From assembly GCA_902579105.1 (NCBI GenBank), contig CACHFM010000006.1:1-64000 (forward strand): DNA of 64,000 bases, given 5' to 3'. Both the position numbers and the translations under genes were made by a program. The stretch is from an uncultured Pelagibacteraceae bacterium (lineage in GTDB: Bacteria > Pseudomonadota > Alphaproteobacteria > Pelagibacterales > Pelagibacteraceae). Each line of letters opens with the position of its first letter. The stretch's first letter is position 1. The notes under the pieces are model-generated. The model saw nothing but the letters and a program-made list of their open reading frames with translations. It ran no database searches and was not told where the DNA came from. Of this stretch, positions 23,611 to 33,757 are shown piece by piece.

Positions 23611-24406
23611 ATCTTTGCCAGATTGACCTTTCGTCTAAAATATTAGTTAGTTGATCTACTTGATTATTTGAAGAAGACAATTTTTGACTTAACCAACTTT
23701 TGGACTTTTCAAATTTTTTAATTACCACATCTTCTCCAAATTTTTCTTTCAAAATTTCATTAGCATTTCCTATACCGTCTATTAATCCTAAACCTTTTGC
23801 TTTACTACCAGACCAAAACTCTCCTGAAAAAAGTTCTACTTCAGATTTTTTAAGTTTAGAATTTCTACTTTTTTCTACTACTTCTATAAAATCTTTGTGT
23901 AAATCTAACTGAATTTTTTTTAATCTTTCAATATCCTCATTTTTTTCTTCAAGAAAAGGATCTAAAGTGCTTTTGTTTTTGCCTGCAGTATGAACTCTTC
24001 TTTCAACACCAATTTTTTTTATTAATTCAGTAAATCCAAATGAAGAATATATGACTCCAATAGATCCAATTATTGAACTTGAATTTGCATAAATTTCATC
24101 ACCAGCACAAGAAATAAGATATCCACCTGATGCCGCAACATCTTCAGCAAATACTAATACTTTTTTTTTATTTTTTTTTGCTTGTTGTCTAATAAAGCTA
24201 TAAATAAGATGTGATTGTACAGGTGATCCACCTGGTGAATTTATAGTAATAGCCACACAAACTGCTTTTTTTAGTGAAAATGCTTTTTTGATAATTGCCT
24301 CTTGCCCAGCAAAATCTATACCCTGCTTAAATTTACCAACATTTCCTATAACTCCACTTAATTTTAAGTGAGCCACAACTTTTTTTTTTTTAAAAAAAGA
24401 GAACAT
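23600..24406 (-). CDS. S49-family serine peptidase (SppA/SohB-like)
   Basis: Member of the signal-peptide peptidase A family. The 268-residue short form has the clan's Ser-Lys pair: S93 in [13 protein letters not shown] and probably K145 in [10 protein letters not shown]. The supporting motif NSPGGSP (about 57-63) is also present. There is no N-terminal membrane helix or signal peptide, only a basic [10 protein letters not shown] start, so it is likely soluble or peripherally bound on the cytoplasmic side. It overlaps glyQ by 11 bases. AAGGAAT upstream of the ATG is a reasonable ribosome binding site. The 24407-24520 gap to the divergent gene holds AT-rich DNA with possible but unremarkable promoters. 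Confidence 0.88.
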   Translation of the reverse strand: MFSFFKKKKVVAHLKLSGVIGNVGKFKQGIDFAGQEAIIKKAFSLKKAVCVAITINSPGGSPVQSHLIYSFIRQQAKKNKKKVLVFAEDVAASGGYLISCAGDEIYANSSSIIGSIGVIYSSFGFTELIKKIGVERRVHTAGKNKSTLDPFLEEKNEDIERLKKIQLDLHKDFIEVVEKSRNSKLKKSEVELFSGEFWSGSKAKGLGLIDGIGNANEILKEKFGEDVVIKKFEKSKSWLSQKLSSSNNQVDQLTNILDERSIWQRYGF

Positions 24407-24520
24407 TATTATTCCTTATAGAATTATTATTCTTATATAAAGACTACTTATAATTGAAGAAATAGGTGCGTCAATTGATAAGTAATAAATAAAACTTAAT
24501 TATACTAATTTAAATTCTTT

Positions 24521-25534
24521 ATGGGAACTGTTGTACAACTAAAAAATCAAATAAACGACTCGTATTTTCAACTAAAACAATCTGTTGAAGAAAAATTAAT
24601 CTTAACCGAAGAGAAAATAAAATCTAAATTAGCCAGTAAAATAGAACTAGTACAAAAAATGTCTAATTATCATATTGAAACTGGGGGAAAAAGGTTGAGA
24701 GCTTTATTAACTCTAAATGCTGCAAAGTTATGTGGATATAAAAAAGGTTTTAGAGATGTAAATTTAGCTGCTTGTGTTGAATTAATCCATAGTGCAACAT
24801 TAATGCATGATGATGTAATTGATGAAGGAGATTTAAGAAGAGGAAAAAAAACCTTAAACAAAATTTGGGATAATCATTCTTCAGTATTATTGGGAGATTA
24901 TTTGCTAAGTAGGTGTTTTGAGATGATGGTAGAAGATGGAAACCTTGAAGTATTAAAATTATTATCAAGTACATCTTCAAAAATTGCTCAAGGAGAAATT
25001 TTACAACTCCAGCATAAAGGTGAAGTTGATATGCTTGAAGAAACTTATATAAAAATTATTTCATCAAAAACTGCAGAGCTATTTTCTGCAGCTACAAAAG
25101 TAGGTGCAATATTGTCAGATGCTGATTCAAAAAAAAAAGATGCTCTTGAATTTTATGGCAGAAATCTTGGATTAACTTTTCAAATTGCTGATGATACTCT
25201 TGATTACAACTCTGATATTAAATTATTTGGCAAAAAAATAGGTCAAGATTTTTTTGAAGGAAAAATAACATTGCCTATAATTTTACTTTTTCAAAAATTA
25301 GATTTAGATGAAAAAAAATTATTAATTAAAATATTTAAAAAAGATATGAGAGATAAAGATGACTTGATTAAAATTATTTCTTTAATAAAAAAATATAAAA
25401 TCATTAATGAGTGCTATCAAAAAGCTCAACATTATATAAATCTTGCTTCAAATTCTTTAACTGTGTTTAAAGACTCCAAAGAAAAAAGTATTCTTGAAAA
25501 CCTAACTTCATTTAGCTTATCTAGAAATTTTTAA
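24521..25534 (+). CDS. ispB: Long-chain polyprenyl diphosphate synthase (IspB-like)
   Basis: Extends farnesyl diphosphate with isopentenyl units to make the side chain of ubiquinone. The 337 residues contain the first aspartate-rich motif DDVID (97-101, in LMHDDVIDEGDLRRG) and the second in QIADDTLDY (about 229-237). GGKRLRALL is at about 55-63. The residues before the first motif are small (S91, A92, T93), consistent with a long product, so ubiquinone chain synthesis is more likely than FPP synthesis, which is covered by ispA at 29195. The 3' end shares the four bases TTAA with convergent pdxH. Confidence 0.92.
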   Translation: MGTVVQLKNQINDSYFQLKQSVEEKLILTEEKIKSKLASKIELVQKMSNYHIETGGKRLRALLTLNAAKLCGYKKGFRDVNLAACVELIHSATLMHDDVIDEGDLRRGKKTLNKIWDNHSSVLLGDYLLSRCFEMMVEDGNLEVLKLLSSTSSKIAQGEILQLQHKGEVDMLEETYIKIISSKTAELFSAATKVGAILSDADSKKKDALEFYGRNLGLTFQIADDTLDYNSDIKLFGKKIGQDFFEGKITLPIILLFQKLDLDEKKLLIKIFKKDMRDKDDLIKIISLIKKYKIINECYQKAQHYINLASNSLTVFKDSKEKSILENLTSFSLSRNF

Positions 25535-26157
25535 GGACTTAATAAAGTTTTTATCCACTTTCCATTAATCTCTTTAGTATATTTTAATCTTTCATGTATC
25601 CTGTTCTCTCCATCTAGCCAAAATTCAATACTTAAAGGAGACAGATTCCATCCAGACCAATAACTTGGTCTAGGAACTTTATTTTTATCATTGTATTTTT
25701 TTTTATATTCTTCTATTGAGCTTATCAATTCATCTCTACTAGTTAATTCTTTACTTTGATTAGAGGCCCAAGCACCTATTCTACTTTCATAACCTCTAGA
25801 ATTATAATATTCATCAGCAACATCATCTTCAACCAAAGATACTGATCCAGCAATTCTCACTTGTCTCAAAAGGCTTTTCCAATGAAAACACATCGCGGCT
25901 TTAGGGTTTACTTTTAATTCATTTCCTTTTTGGCTACTTAAGTTAGTATAGAAGACAAATCCTTTTTTATTAAAATCTTTTAGTAAAACCATTCTTACTG
26001 ATGGAATATTATTCATATCCGATGTAGCTAAAGCTACTGCATTAGGATCGTTTGGTTCTGTTTTTTTTGCTGTATCCATCCATATTTTGAATAGTTTAAT
26101 CGGATCATCTATATCTAAAAAACATTTATTAATGCCAAGTGAGTTTTTTTGATTCAT
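25531..26157 (-). CDS. pdxH: Pyridoxamine 5'-phosphate oxidase
   Basis: FMN enzyme that oxidises pyridoxamine or pyridoxine phosphate to pyridoxal phosphate. The 208 residues carry conserved segments including SVRMVLLKDFNKKGFVFYTN (about 53-72) and NPKAAMCFHWKSLLRQVRI. The C-terminal PRPSYWSGWNLSPLSIEFW and the final RLKYT segment are also typical. It is divergent from aroC with 33 bases between starts. Its stop shares TTAA with the ispB stop. Confidence 0.95.
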   Translation of the reverse strand: MNQKNSLGINKCFLDIDDPIKLFKIWMDTAKKTEPNDPNAVALATSDMNNIPSVRMVLLKDFNKKGFVFYTNLSSQKGNELKVNPKAAMCFHWKSLLRQVRIAGSVSLVEDDVADEYYNSRGYESRIGAWASNQSKELTSRDELISSIEEYKKKYNDKNKVPRPSYWSGWNLSPLSIEFWLDGENRIHERLKYTKEINGKWIKTLLSP

Positions 26158-26190
26158 AATTTAAACAAAATAATCTATATAATATAAATA

Positions 26191-27273
26191 ATGTCATTTA
26201 ATACTTTTGGAAAGCTATTTCGTTTCTCTACTTGGGGAGAGTCCCATGGGCCTGCTATCGGCTGTATCGTTGATGGATGTCCACCTAACATAAAACTTAA
26301 AGAAAAAGACATACAAATAGAATTAGATAAGAGAAAACCTGGACAATCTAAATTTACAACTCAAAGAAAGGAGGAAGACAAAGTTCAAATTTTATCTGGA
26401 GTTTTTGAAGGAAAAACTACTGGCACTCCAATATCCTTAATTATTTACAATAAAGATATGAGATCAAAAGATTACCAAAATATCAAAGATAAATTTAGAC
26501 CAGGTCATGCTGATTATACATATTTTAAAAAATATGGAATAAGAGATTATAGAGGTGGTGGAAGATCTTCGGCAAGAGAAACAGCTTCTAGAGTTGCGGC
26601 AGGAGCAATAGCTAAAATAGTTCTAAAAAATAAATTGGGTAAAAAATTTAAAGTAATTGGTGCAGTCACTCAATTAGGAATATTAGGATGTGATACAAGT
26701 AAATGGAATGATCAAACAATTAAAAAAAATCCTTTTTTTTGCCCAGATAAATCAATGATTAAGCTTTGGGAAAAATATTTATTGAATGTAAGAAAATCTG
26801 GATCTTCTTGTGGAGCTATAATTGAAATAAGAGCAAGAGGTGTACCTGTAGGACTTGGAGCTCCAATTTATTCAAAGTTAGATACTGATATAGCTTCAGG
26901 ACTAATGAGTATAAATGCTGTTAAAGGAGTAAATATAGGAGCTGGAATGAATGCTGCACAATTAAGTGGGGAACAGAACTCAGATGAAATTTCTCAAAAA
27001 GGAAAAAAAATGAAGTTTGACTCCAATAATGCTGGTGGAATTCTAGGTGGCATATCTTCTGGACAGGAAATTATTGCTTCTTTTGCTGTTAAGCCTACTT
27101 CTTCAATTTTATCAACTAGAAAAACAATTGATAAATTTGGAAAAAATACTACTATTTCAGTTAAAGGTAGACATGATCCTTGTGTTGGTATTAGAGCAGT
27201 GCCGATTGGAGAAGCTATGATGAATTGCGTTTTATTAGATCATTATCTAATGAACAAAGCTCAATGTGGTTAA
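26191..27273 (+). CDS. aroC: Chorismate synthase
   Basis: Last step of the shikimate pathway, eliminating phosphate from EPSP with reduced FMN. The 360-residue protein has the family signatures near the N-terminus ([20 protein letters not shown], about 13-32). The central signature is [20 protein letters not shown] (about 126-145), and the C-terminal one includes [18 protein letters not shown]. No Shine-Dalgarno sequence precedes the ATG. A TATAAT at 26178-26183 would put transcription start almost on the start codon. It ends 8 bases before convergent dxs. Confidence 0.97.
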   Translation: MSFNTFGKLFRFSTWGESHGPAIGCIVDGCPPNIKLKEKDIQIELDKRKPGQSKFTTQRKEEDKVQILSGVFEGKTTGTPISLIIYNKDMRSKDYQNIKDKFRPGHADYTYFKKYGIRDYRGGGRSSARETASRVAAGAIAKIVLKNKLGKKFKVIGAVTQLGILGCDTSKWNDQTIKKNPFFCPDKSMIKLWEKYLLNVRKSGSSCGAIIEIRARGVPVGLGAPIYSKLDTDIASGLMSINAVKGVNIGAGMNAAQLSGEQNSDEISQKGKKMKFDSNNAGGILGGISSGQEIIASFAVKPTSSILSTRKTIDKFGKNTTISVKGRHDPCVGIRAVPIGEAMMNCVLLDHYLMNKAQCG

Positions 27274-27281
27274 GAATATTG

Positions 27282-29198
27282 TTAATTTTTAATTATTTTT
27301 ATCGATTCTTTTGTAAATAAAATATCTAAAATTTTTTTTGAAATTTGAGATGAATTTAAACCTGCCAGATCATACATTTTTTTTGGATTATCTTGTTCAA
27401 TAAAAGTGTCCGGTAATTTCATCGATCTAAACTTTAGACCTTTATCAAACACACCTTTTTCAGCCAGTAAATTTTTAACATGAGAAGCAAAACCACCAAT
27501 AGATCCCTCTTCGATAGTTATCATAACTTCGTGCTCTCTTGCACATTTTAATATAAGCTCTTCATCTAAAGGTTTAGCAAATCTTGCATCAATAATTGAA
27601 GTCAAAACACCTTTATTCTTTAATTCTTCTGCTGCTAATTTACATTCTTCAAGTCTTGTTCCTAAGCTCAAAATACAAACTTGTTTTCCTTCTTGAATAA
27701 TTCTTCCTTTTCCTATTTCAATTTTTTCATCTATTGAAGGAAGTTCAACTCCAATACCAGTTCCTCTTGGATACCTTATGGCGCAAGGTTTAGTATTTAT
27801 ATCAATTGAGGTATTTATCATTTTCACTAACTCAGCTTCATCACTTGCGGCCATAACAATAAAATTAGGTAAAGTTGATAAATAAGTTATATCAAATGAA
27901 CCAGCGTGTGTTGATCCGTCAGCCCCAACTAAGCCAGCCCTATCAATTGCAAATCTAACTGGCAAACTTTGAATAGCAACATCATGAACAACTTGATCAT
28001 AGGCTCTTTGTAAAAATGTAGAGTAAATTGCTGCGTAGGGCTTATAACCTTCTGTAGCCAAACCTGCGGCGAAAGTTACTGCATGTTGTTCTGCTATACC
28101 TACATCAAACATTCTTTTTGGAAATTCTTTTCCAAAAATATCCATTCCTGTCCCACCTGGCATAGCTGCTGTTATACCTACAATTTTACTATCTTTTTGT
28201 GCATGCTTAACTAATGTATTAGCAAAAACTTTTGTATAGGCTGGAACATTACTTCCACTTTTTAACTGCTCACCTGTATCAACATTGAACTTTGAAACAC
28301 CATGATAATGATCTGATGCTTTTTCTGCATATGAATAACCTTTTCCTTTTTGGGTTTTAATATGAATCATAATTGGACCTTCATGCTTAGAATCTCTAGC
28401 ATTTTTTAAAATTGGTATAAGAGTATTTAAATCATAGCCATCAATTGGACCTACATAATAAAAACCTAAAGAACTAAATAAAGTACCTCCTGTGACAGCA
28501 GAACGTAAAAAATCTTCTGCTTTACCTGCCTTAGCACTAAATCTTTTTGAAAAAGCTGAAGTTATTAATTTTATTGTTTCTCTTAAACTAAAGTATATTT
28601 TACCAGTAAATAATTTTGCTAAATAAGTTCTCATGGCTCCTACTGGTTTAGCAATAGACATGTCATTATCATTTAAGATAACTATCATTTTAGTTTTTGA
28701 TGCTCCTGCATTATTCATTGCTTCATAGGCCATACCTGCACTAATTGCTCCGTCACCAATAACAGCAATTACATTCGATGATTTATTTGCCAACTTATTT
28801 GCTTCTGCAATTCCAAGAGCTGATGATATAGATGTTGAGCTATGGGCAGCACCAAAAGGATCGTATTCACTCTCTGATCTTTTGGTAAATCCTGATAATC
28901 CATTTCCTTGTCTTAAAGTTCTAATTTTACTTTTTCTTCCAGTTAAAATTTTGTGTGGATAAGATTGATGACCAACGTCCCATATTAATTTATCATTAGG
29001 AGTATCAAAAACGTAATGAAGTGCAACAGTTAACTCTACTACTCCTAAACCAGCACCTAAATGTCCTCCTGTTTCTGATACAGCGCTAATCATTTCTTTT
29101 CTGACTTCATCAGAAACTTTTTGTAAATCATTTTCTGAGAGTTTCCTTATATCAGACGGAAAATTTATATTATCTAAAAATTTGTAATTTTCTTTCAT
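27282..29198 (-). CDS. dxs: 1-deoxy-D-xylulose-5-phosphate synthase
   Basis: First step of the MEP isoprenoid pathway: pyruvate plus glyceraldehyde 3-phosphate to DXP, TPP-dependent. The 638 residues have the TPP motif [16 protein letters not shown] (about 148-163). [10 protein letters not shown]-like [16 protein letters not shown] lies near residue 75, and the transketolase pyrimidine domain has [19 protein letters not shown]. The ATG overlaps the ispA stop by four bases (ATGA), and ispA overlaps xseB in the same way, giving the widespread xseB-ispA-dxs operon. Confidence 0.97.
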   Translation of the reverse strand: MKENYKFLDNINFPSDIRKLSENDLQKVSDEVRKEMISAVSETGGHLGAGLGVVELTVALHYVFDTPNDKLIWDVGHQSYPHKILTGRKSKIRTLRQGNGLSGFTKRSESEYDPFGAAHSSTSISSALGIAEANKLANKSSNVIAVIGDGAISAGMAYEAMNNAGASKTKMIVILNDNDMSIAKPVGAMRTYLAKLFTGKIYFSLRETIKLITSAFSKRFSAKAGKAEDFLRSAVTGGTLFSSLGFYYVGPIDGYDLNTLIPILKNARDSKHEGPIMIHIKTQKGKGYSYAEKASDHYHGVSKFNVDTGEQLKSGSNVPAYTKVFANTLVKHAQKDSKIVGITAAMPGGTGMDIFGKEFPKRMFDVGIAEQHAVTFAAGLATEGYKPYAAIYSTFLQRAYDQVVHDVAIQSLPVRFAIDRAGLVGADGSTHAGSFDITYLSTLPNFIVMAASDEAELVKMINTSIDINTKPCAIRYPRGTGIGVELPSIDEKIEIGKGRIIQEGKQVCILSLGTRLEECKLAAEELKNKGVLTSIIDARFAKPLDEELILKCAREHEVMITIEEGSIGGFASHVKNLLAEKGVFDKGLKFRSMKLPDTFIEQDNPKKMYDLAGLNSSQISKKILDILFTKESIKIIKN

Positions 29199-30067
29199 TT
29201 ATCTCTATTTAAAATATATTCCAATGTTTCTTTAAGATTTTTTGAATCTGATCCATATTTTTTTAAATTTTTAATAATATCTAAAATAATATTATCACAA
29301 TATTTAATTGCATTACTATATCCAAGTAAACCTATAAGTGTTGCCTTACCTTTTTTTTTGTCTTTTCCTGTTTTTTTTCCAACTTTTTTTTGATCACCCT
29401 TAAAATCAATCAAATCATCTGCTATTTGAAATAATAGACCAATTTTACAGCCAATATCTTCAAAAAATTTAATTTCTTTTTTACCTTTCTTTTTAATAAT
29501 AGCTGGAACTACACAACAAAAACTAAATAATTTTCCTGTCTTTTTAATCTCCATTTCTAAGATTTTATTTTTAGTTACTTTTTTCTTTTCATAATTTAGG
29601 TCTAAATATTGTCCACCTGCTATACCAAAATGACCTGAACATTCAGATAATTTTTTAATTAAATTAATTTTAATTTTTTCATTAACTTTTAAATTTGGAC
29701 TTGACAAAATTTCAAAGGCCATTGTAAGCAAAGAATTTCCAGCAAGAACAGCTGTTGACTCTCCGAATTTAATATGAGCGGATGGTTTGCCTCTTCTCAT
29801 TTTATCATTATCCATACATGGCAAATCATCATGAATAAGGGAATAAGCATGAATACATTCGACCGCTGCACCAATAATAATTAATGTTTTATAATCGACA
29901 GGAATTAAAGCACCAATATCAATTAAAATTTTAGATCTAATTTTTTTTCCTCCTGGAAATAAACCATATTTCATTGCAGGAATTAATTTGGAGTTATCTT
30001 GTTTATTAAGAAAATTTTTCAAAAATATATTTGTGTCTTTTGCAATTCTATTAAGTTTAATTTTCAT
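29195..30067 (-). CDS. ispA: Farnesyl/geranyl diphosphate synthase
   Basis: Condenses IPP and DMAPP to farnesyl diphosphate, substrate for ubiquinone and undecaprenyl chains. The 290 residues have the bacterial-type first aspartate-rich motif with the two-residue insertion, DDLPCMD (80-86), and the second motif in [12 protein letters not shown] (about 210-221). It is sandwiched between xseB and dxs with 4-base overlaps on both sides. Operon context and motif type separate it from the long-chain synthase at 24521. Confidence 0.94.
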   Translation of the reverse strand: MKIKLNRIAKDTNIFLKNFLNKQDNSKLIPAMKYGLFPGGKKIRSKILIDIGALIPVDYKTLIIIGAAVECIHAYSLIHDDLPCMDNDKMRRGKPSAHIKFGESTAVLAGNSLLTMAFEILSSPNLKVNEKIKINLIKKLSECSGHFGIAGGQYLDLNYEKKKVTKNKILEMEIKKTGKLFSFCCVVPAIIKKKGKKEIKFFEDIGCKIGLLFQIADDLIDFKGDQKKVGKKTGKDKKKGKATLIGLLGYSNAIKYCDNIILDIIKNLKKYGSDSKNLKETLEYILNRDK

Positions 30068-30300
30068 TTTTTTTTAATAATTTCTTTAACTTTTTTAGTT
30101 GTTTCTTCACTTATAGATTTAAAATTTTGTCTAAATTTTTTTTCAATAATATTATTTAACTTCAATAATTGCTGATAACTTTCAACAGAATTATTCAAAT
30201 CCTTTTCATTTTCCAATGACTTAATTATTTGATTTGCCTCATCTGTGAGTTCTTCAAGCGAACTTGTATTAATATCAGGTGGTAAATTTTTATCTTTCAT
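30064..30300 (-). CDS. xseB: Exodeoxyribonuclease VII small subunit
   Basis: Small helical subunit of the single-strand exonuclease ExoVII. The 78 residues include the conserved core SLEELTDEANQIIKSLEN followed by YQQLLKLNNIIEKKF, the XseB two-helix pattern. It heads the xseB-ispA-dxs operon; the large subunit XseA is not in this window. It is divergent from the Sua5/TsaC gene with only 20 bases between start codons. Confidence 0.88.
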   Translation of the reverse strand: MKDKNLPPDINTSSLEELTDEANQIIKSLENEKDLNNSVESYQQLLKLNNIIEKKFRQNFKSISEETTKKVKEIIKKK

Positions 30301-30320
30301 ATAATAATAATTATTAATAC
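30301..30320. promoter_or_regulatory. 20-bp divergent intergenic region with a 12-bp A-T palindrome
   Basis: The complete gap between the divergent xseB and tsaC start codons is 20 bases. Its centre, TAATAATTATTA (30305-30316), is a perfect palindrome, so the same sequence can present a -10-like TAATAAT to RNA polymerase on both strands. Symmetric divergent promoters are a known phenomenon. If used here, both transcripts would have almost no leader. Chance in AT-rich DNA cannot be excluded. Confidence 0.4.
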
Positions 30321-31253
30321 ATGAAATCTATTCAATCAAATATCAAAAAAGCAAAAAAATATTTAGTCAAAAAACATTGTGTGGCAGTGCCTACAGAAAC
30401 CGTCTATGGATTAGCAGGAAATGCATATTCTGATATTTCTATAAAAAAAATATTTAAATTAAAAAAAAGGCCTCTCAATAATCCATTAATTGTACATTAT
30501 TATGATATCAATAAACTTCAAGAGGATTGCTATATCAATGATAATTTTATAAAACTTTATAAGAAGTTTTCTCCTGGACCGATAACATTTATTTTAAAAT
30601 TAAAAAAAAAATCTAAAATTTCAAAATTTGTAACTAATAAAAATAAAAGCCTTGCTGTTCGTTTTCCTAAACATCGTTTGTTTAGACAATTACTTAAGAA
30701 CTTAGATTTCCCACTGGCTGCACCAAGTGCAAACATATCCACTAAATTAAGTTCTGTTCAAGTATCAGATGTTGTTGATGAGTTTGGATCAAAAATTAAA
30801 TATATATTAGATGGTGGTAAATGTCAGATTGGAGTTGAGTCAACAATTATTAATCTTACTTCTAAACCATCAATCCTAAGACTTGGTGGATTAGATATTT
30901 CTAAAATTGAAAAAGTATTGAAAATAAAAGTTTTAATTAATACAAATTCAAAAAAGAAAATTGCTCCTGGCCAATTTCCTTTGCATTATTCTCCAGGCAT
31001 ACCTTTGAGAACAAATGTTAAAATTCCAAAAAAAAATGAAGCTTTTTTGTTAATTAAAAAAAGAAAAATAAAATTAAAAAATTATTTCTATTTAAGCAAA
31101 AAAAATGATCTAAAACATGCTGCAAAAAATTTATATTCTTTATTAAGAAAGATAAAAAAAAATGGATATAGAATGATTGCAGTAGAAAAAATTCCAAATA
31201 TTGGTATTGGTAAAACTATAAATGATAGATTAAATAGGGCTTCTAGATATTAA
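30321..31253 (+). CDS. tsaC: Sua5/YciO/YrdC-type L-threonylcarbamoyladenylate synthase
   Basis: Makes threonylcarbamoyl-AMP for the t6A37 modification of ANN-decoding tRNAs. At 310 residues it is the long Sua5 form. A YrdC catalytic domain (about 1-200) has VPTETVYGLAGNAYS (about 24-38), KRPLNNPL and APSANIS. A C-terminal Sua5 domain starts APGQFPLHYSPGIPL. The stop codon is directly followed by the start of the ABC ATPase gene, so it is probably the first gene of a four-gene plus-strand run. Confidence 0.94.
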   Translation: MKSIQSNIKKAKKYLVKKHCVAVPTETVYGLAGNAYSDISIKKIFKLKKRPLNNPLIVHYYDINKLQEDCYINDNFIKLYKKFSPGPITFILKLKKKSKISKFVTNKNKSLAVRFPKHRLFRQLLKNLDFPLAAPSANISTKLSSVQVSDVVDEFGSKIKYILDGGKCQIGVESTIINLTSKPSILRLGGLDISKIEKVLKIKVLINTNSKKKIAPGQFPLHYSPGIPLRTNVKIPKKNEAFLLIKKRKIKLKNYFYLSKKNDLKHAAKNLYSLLRKIKKNGYRMIAVEKIPNIGIGKTINDRLNRASRY

Positions 31254-31991
31254 ATGTCAAATTCAATTGAAGTAATTAATTTATCAAAAAAATATAAATC
31301 AAAAGAAGCTGTCAATAGTATTAATTTCAAAATAAATGAAAATGAAATTGTTGGTTTATTAGGTCCAAATGGTTGTGGAAAAACTACAACAATTGGAATG
31401 ATACTTGGTCTATTAAAACCTACGAGTGGTAAAGTCTTAATTAATGGAATGGATATTGAAAAAAATAAAATTTCCCTTCTTAATAAAATGAATTTTATTT
31501 CTCCATATATTGAACTACCAAAAAAACTTACTGTTAGACAAAATTTAATTGTCTATGGAAAATTATATAACATTAAAAACCCAAATGAACGAATTGGCTA
31601 TTTATCAAACAAATTAAGATTAGATGAACTTTTAGATAAAATTACTGGAGAACTTTCTTCAGGACAGAAAAATAGAGTTAGCTTAGCTAAAGCATTAATT
31701 AATGATCCATCAGTACTTTTACTTGATGAGCCCACAGCATCTTTAGATCCTGAAACTGGAGATTTTGTAAGAACATTTTTGGAAAATTATAAAAAAGAGA
31801 GAAAGATCTCAGTATTACTAGCTTCTCATAATATGGATGAGGTCAAAAGACTTTGTGGTACTGTACTGATGATGAAGGATGGCTTAATTGTTAATAGTGG
31901 TACCCCAGATCATTTAATTAAAAAATATGGAAGAAAAAACTTAGAAGAAGTTTTTTTAGAAATCGCGAGAAATAAAAATGAATTTAACTAG
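31254..31991 (+). CDS. ABC-2 type exporter ATP-binding protein
   Basis: A single ATPase domain of 245 residues with Walker A GPNGCGKTT (37-45), signature LSSGQKNR (about 139-146), Walker B VLLLDEPTASLDP, and the switch histidine in LLASHNMDE. It resembles the DrrA/NodI/CcmA group that pairs with ABC-2 permeases. The permease gene follows with a 14-base overlap, so the two form one exporter. The substrate is unknown; lipids, polysaccharides or drugs are typical for the group. Confidence 0.92.
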   Translation: MSNSIEVINLSKKYKSKEAVNSINFKINENEIVGLLGPNGCGKTTTIGMILGLLKPTSGKVLINGMDIEKNKISLLNKMNFISPYIELPKKLTVRQNLIVYGKLYNIKNPNERIGYLSNKLRLDELLDKITGELSSGQKNRVSLAKALINDPSVLLLDEPTASLDPETGDFVRTFLENYKKERKISVLLASHNMDEVKRLCGTVLMMKDGLIVNSGTPDHLIKKYGRKNLEEVFLEIARNKNEFN

Positions 31992-32769
31992 AATTTATGG
32001 TCTTTTCTTAAGACACTTTTATTTAATCACAAGATCATTTCCTAGAATATTAGATTTAATTTATTGGCCGTCTATTCAAATTACTTTATGGGGTTTCATT
32101 TCAAATTTTTTTGCAGCCCACAGTAGTTATTACAGTGGTGCTGTAGGAGTAATTCTTTCTTGCGCTATACTTTATGACTTTTTATTTAGAACAAGCATTG
32201 GATTTAATATGTTATTTTTAGAAGAAATTTGGAGTAGAAATTTTACTAATCTATTTATTGCGCCCATGAAAATTAGTGAAATTATTGTGTCATTAGTCTT
32301 TACAGCTTTAATTAGAGCTTTAATTGGTTTGGTTCCAGCAATATTATTAACTTCTCCACTCTTTGGAATATCTTTATTAGATTTAGGTATACCTTTGGCT
32401 TTACTTTTTCTAAGTTTATATATTTTTGGAATTACACTTGGTATACTTGTTGCTGCAGGGCTTTTAAGATTTGGACCATCATTTGAAAATATTGCTTGGT
32501 CTACAATGTTCCTTTTAGCACCTTTTGGATGCATATATTATCCTGTTGAAACACTTCCTGGAATATTTCAATCAATAGCATATACGCTACCATTAGTTTA
32601 TATTTTTGAAGAAACTAGAAATATATTAGTCAATCAGTATGTAAATTATGAAAATATTATTCAAGCTTTATATTTAAACGCTTTATATCTGATAATAGCA
32701 ATATCAATATTTTATTATTCTTTTGATAAAGCAAGAGACAATGGAACTTTAATTAATATTGGAGAATAA
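31978..32769 (+). CDS. ABC-2 type exporter permease
   Basis: A 263-residue membrane protein with about six hydrophobic segments and the ABC-2 signature region LAPFGCIYYPVETLPGIFQ (about 179-197), similar to NodJ/DrrB permeases. It overlaps the ATPase gene by 14 bases, and the downstream dehydrogenase starts 3 bases after its stop. The transported substrate cannot be inferred. Confidence 0.9.
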   Translation: MNLTRIYGLFLRHFYLITRSFPRILDLIYWPSIQITLWGFISNFFAAHSSYYSGAVGVILSCAILYDFLFRTSIGFNMLFLEEIWSRNFTNLFIAPMKISEIIVSLVFTALIRALIGLVPAILLTSPLFGISLLDLGIPLALLFLSLYIFGITLGILVAAGLLRFGPSFENIAWSTMFLLAPFGCIYYPVETLPGIFQSIAYTLPLVYIFEETRNILVNQYVNYENIIQALYLNALYLIIAISIFYYSFDKARDNGTLINIGE

Positions 32770-32772
32770 AAA

Positions 32773-33657
32773 ATGAAGAAAGAAATTGGTATTCTTGGTT
32801 TGGGGTCAATGGGGACAGCAATTGCATTGAATCTTAAAAAAAAATACAAAATTTTTGGTTACGATATTAATAAACATAATAAGATTAAATCCAGTAAAAA
32901 CTTTTTTTTTGCAAAAAATCTAAAAGAAATTTTTTTAAAAACAAATATCTTTGTAGTAATTGTATTAAATGAAAATCAATGCCAAAAAATTTTTAATAAA
33001 TTCATAGAAATCAAAAAAAATCTAAAAATTACCAAAAAATACACTATTATTAACTGCACTACTGTGTCTCCAAATTGGGTTAAAAAAATATACAAAAAAT
33101 TAGAAAAAAATAATTTTGATTATATTGACTGTCCAGTATCAGGAGGACCAAAAAAAGCAATAAATGGTAAGTTAAGCTTAATGCTTTCTTCAAAAAAAGT
33201 TATATATAAAAAAAATTTAGCTTTGTTAAAAAATATAGGAAATAATATATATAATTTAGGAAATAAAATAGGGACTGGTTCAACTGTAAAAATTATTAAT
33301 AATTGTCTGGCAGGAATCCAAATTGTGTCAGCAGCAGAAGCTATTACTCTAGCCAAAAAAGAAAAAATTAATTTAAAAAAAATATTTAAAATAATTAATA
33401 ATTCCTCAGGTCAAAGTTGGATGTTTGCTGATAGAGGTAAAAGAATGATAGAAAAAAAATACTTTAAACCTTTAAGTAGACTAAGTATTTTTAAAAAAGA
33501 TATGAAATTAGCAAATAAATTAAGAAAAAAACATTTTATTAATTTACCTTTGACGATAGCTACACTTAAAATGTATGAAAATGGATGTAAACAAGGACTA
33601 GAAAATTTTGATGATTCTGCAGTTATACGCTTATTAGAAAAAAAAAGAGTTAACTAA
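32773..33657 (+). CDS. Beta-hydroxyacid dehydrogenase, 3-hydroxyisobutyrate dehydrogenase family
   Basis: NAD(P)-dependent oxidoreductase of 294 residues. The Rossmann motif GILGLGSMGTAIALNL lies at about 6-21, the substrate motif DCPVSGGPKKAINGKL at about 118-133, and the catalytic lysine in GSTVKIINNCLAG near residue 175. Family members act on 3-hydroxyisobutyrate, tartronate semialdehyde, glyoxylate or succinic semialdehyde; the sequence alone does not decide. Its stop codon is directly followed, on the other strand, by the CCA end of tRNA-Arg. Confidence 0.9.
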   Translation: MKKEIGILGLGSMGTAIALNLKKKYKIFGYDINKHNKIKSSKNFFFAKNLKEIFLKTNIFVVIVLNENQCQKIFNKFIEIKKNLKITKKYTIINCTTVSPNWVKKIYKKLEKNNFDYIDCPVSGGPKKAINGKLSLMLSSKKVIYKKNLALLKNIGNNIYNLGNKIGTGSTVKIINNCLAGIQIVSAAEAITLAKKEKINLKKIFKIINNSSGQSWMFADRGKRMIEKKYFKPLSRLSIFKKDMKLANKLRKKHFINLPLTIATLKMYENGCKQGLENFDDSAVIRLLEKKRVN

Positions 33658-33734
33658 TGGTGCGCCTGCTAGGAGTCGAACCCAGAACCTCCTGATCCGA
33701 AGTCAGGCGCTCTATCCAGTTGAGCTACAAGCGC
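33658..33734 (-). tRNA. tRNA-Arg (anticodon TCG)
   Basis: A 77-base cloverleaf on the minus strand. The acceptor stem is GCGCTTG/CAGGCGC with one G-U pair. The anticodon stem is CCTGA/TCAGG with loop CTTCGGA, so the anticodon is TCG, reading CGA and other CGN codons. The T-loop is TTCGACT, and the CCA is encoded (33658-33660). There is no spacing to the stop of the convergent dehydrogenase gene. Confidence 0.96.
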
Positions 33735-33757
33735 TTATAGTATTAATATTACATTTT

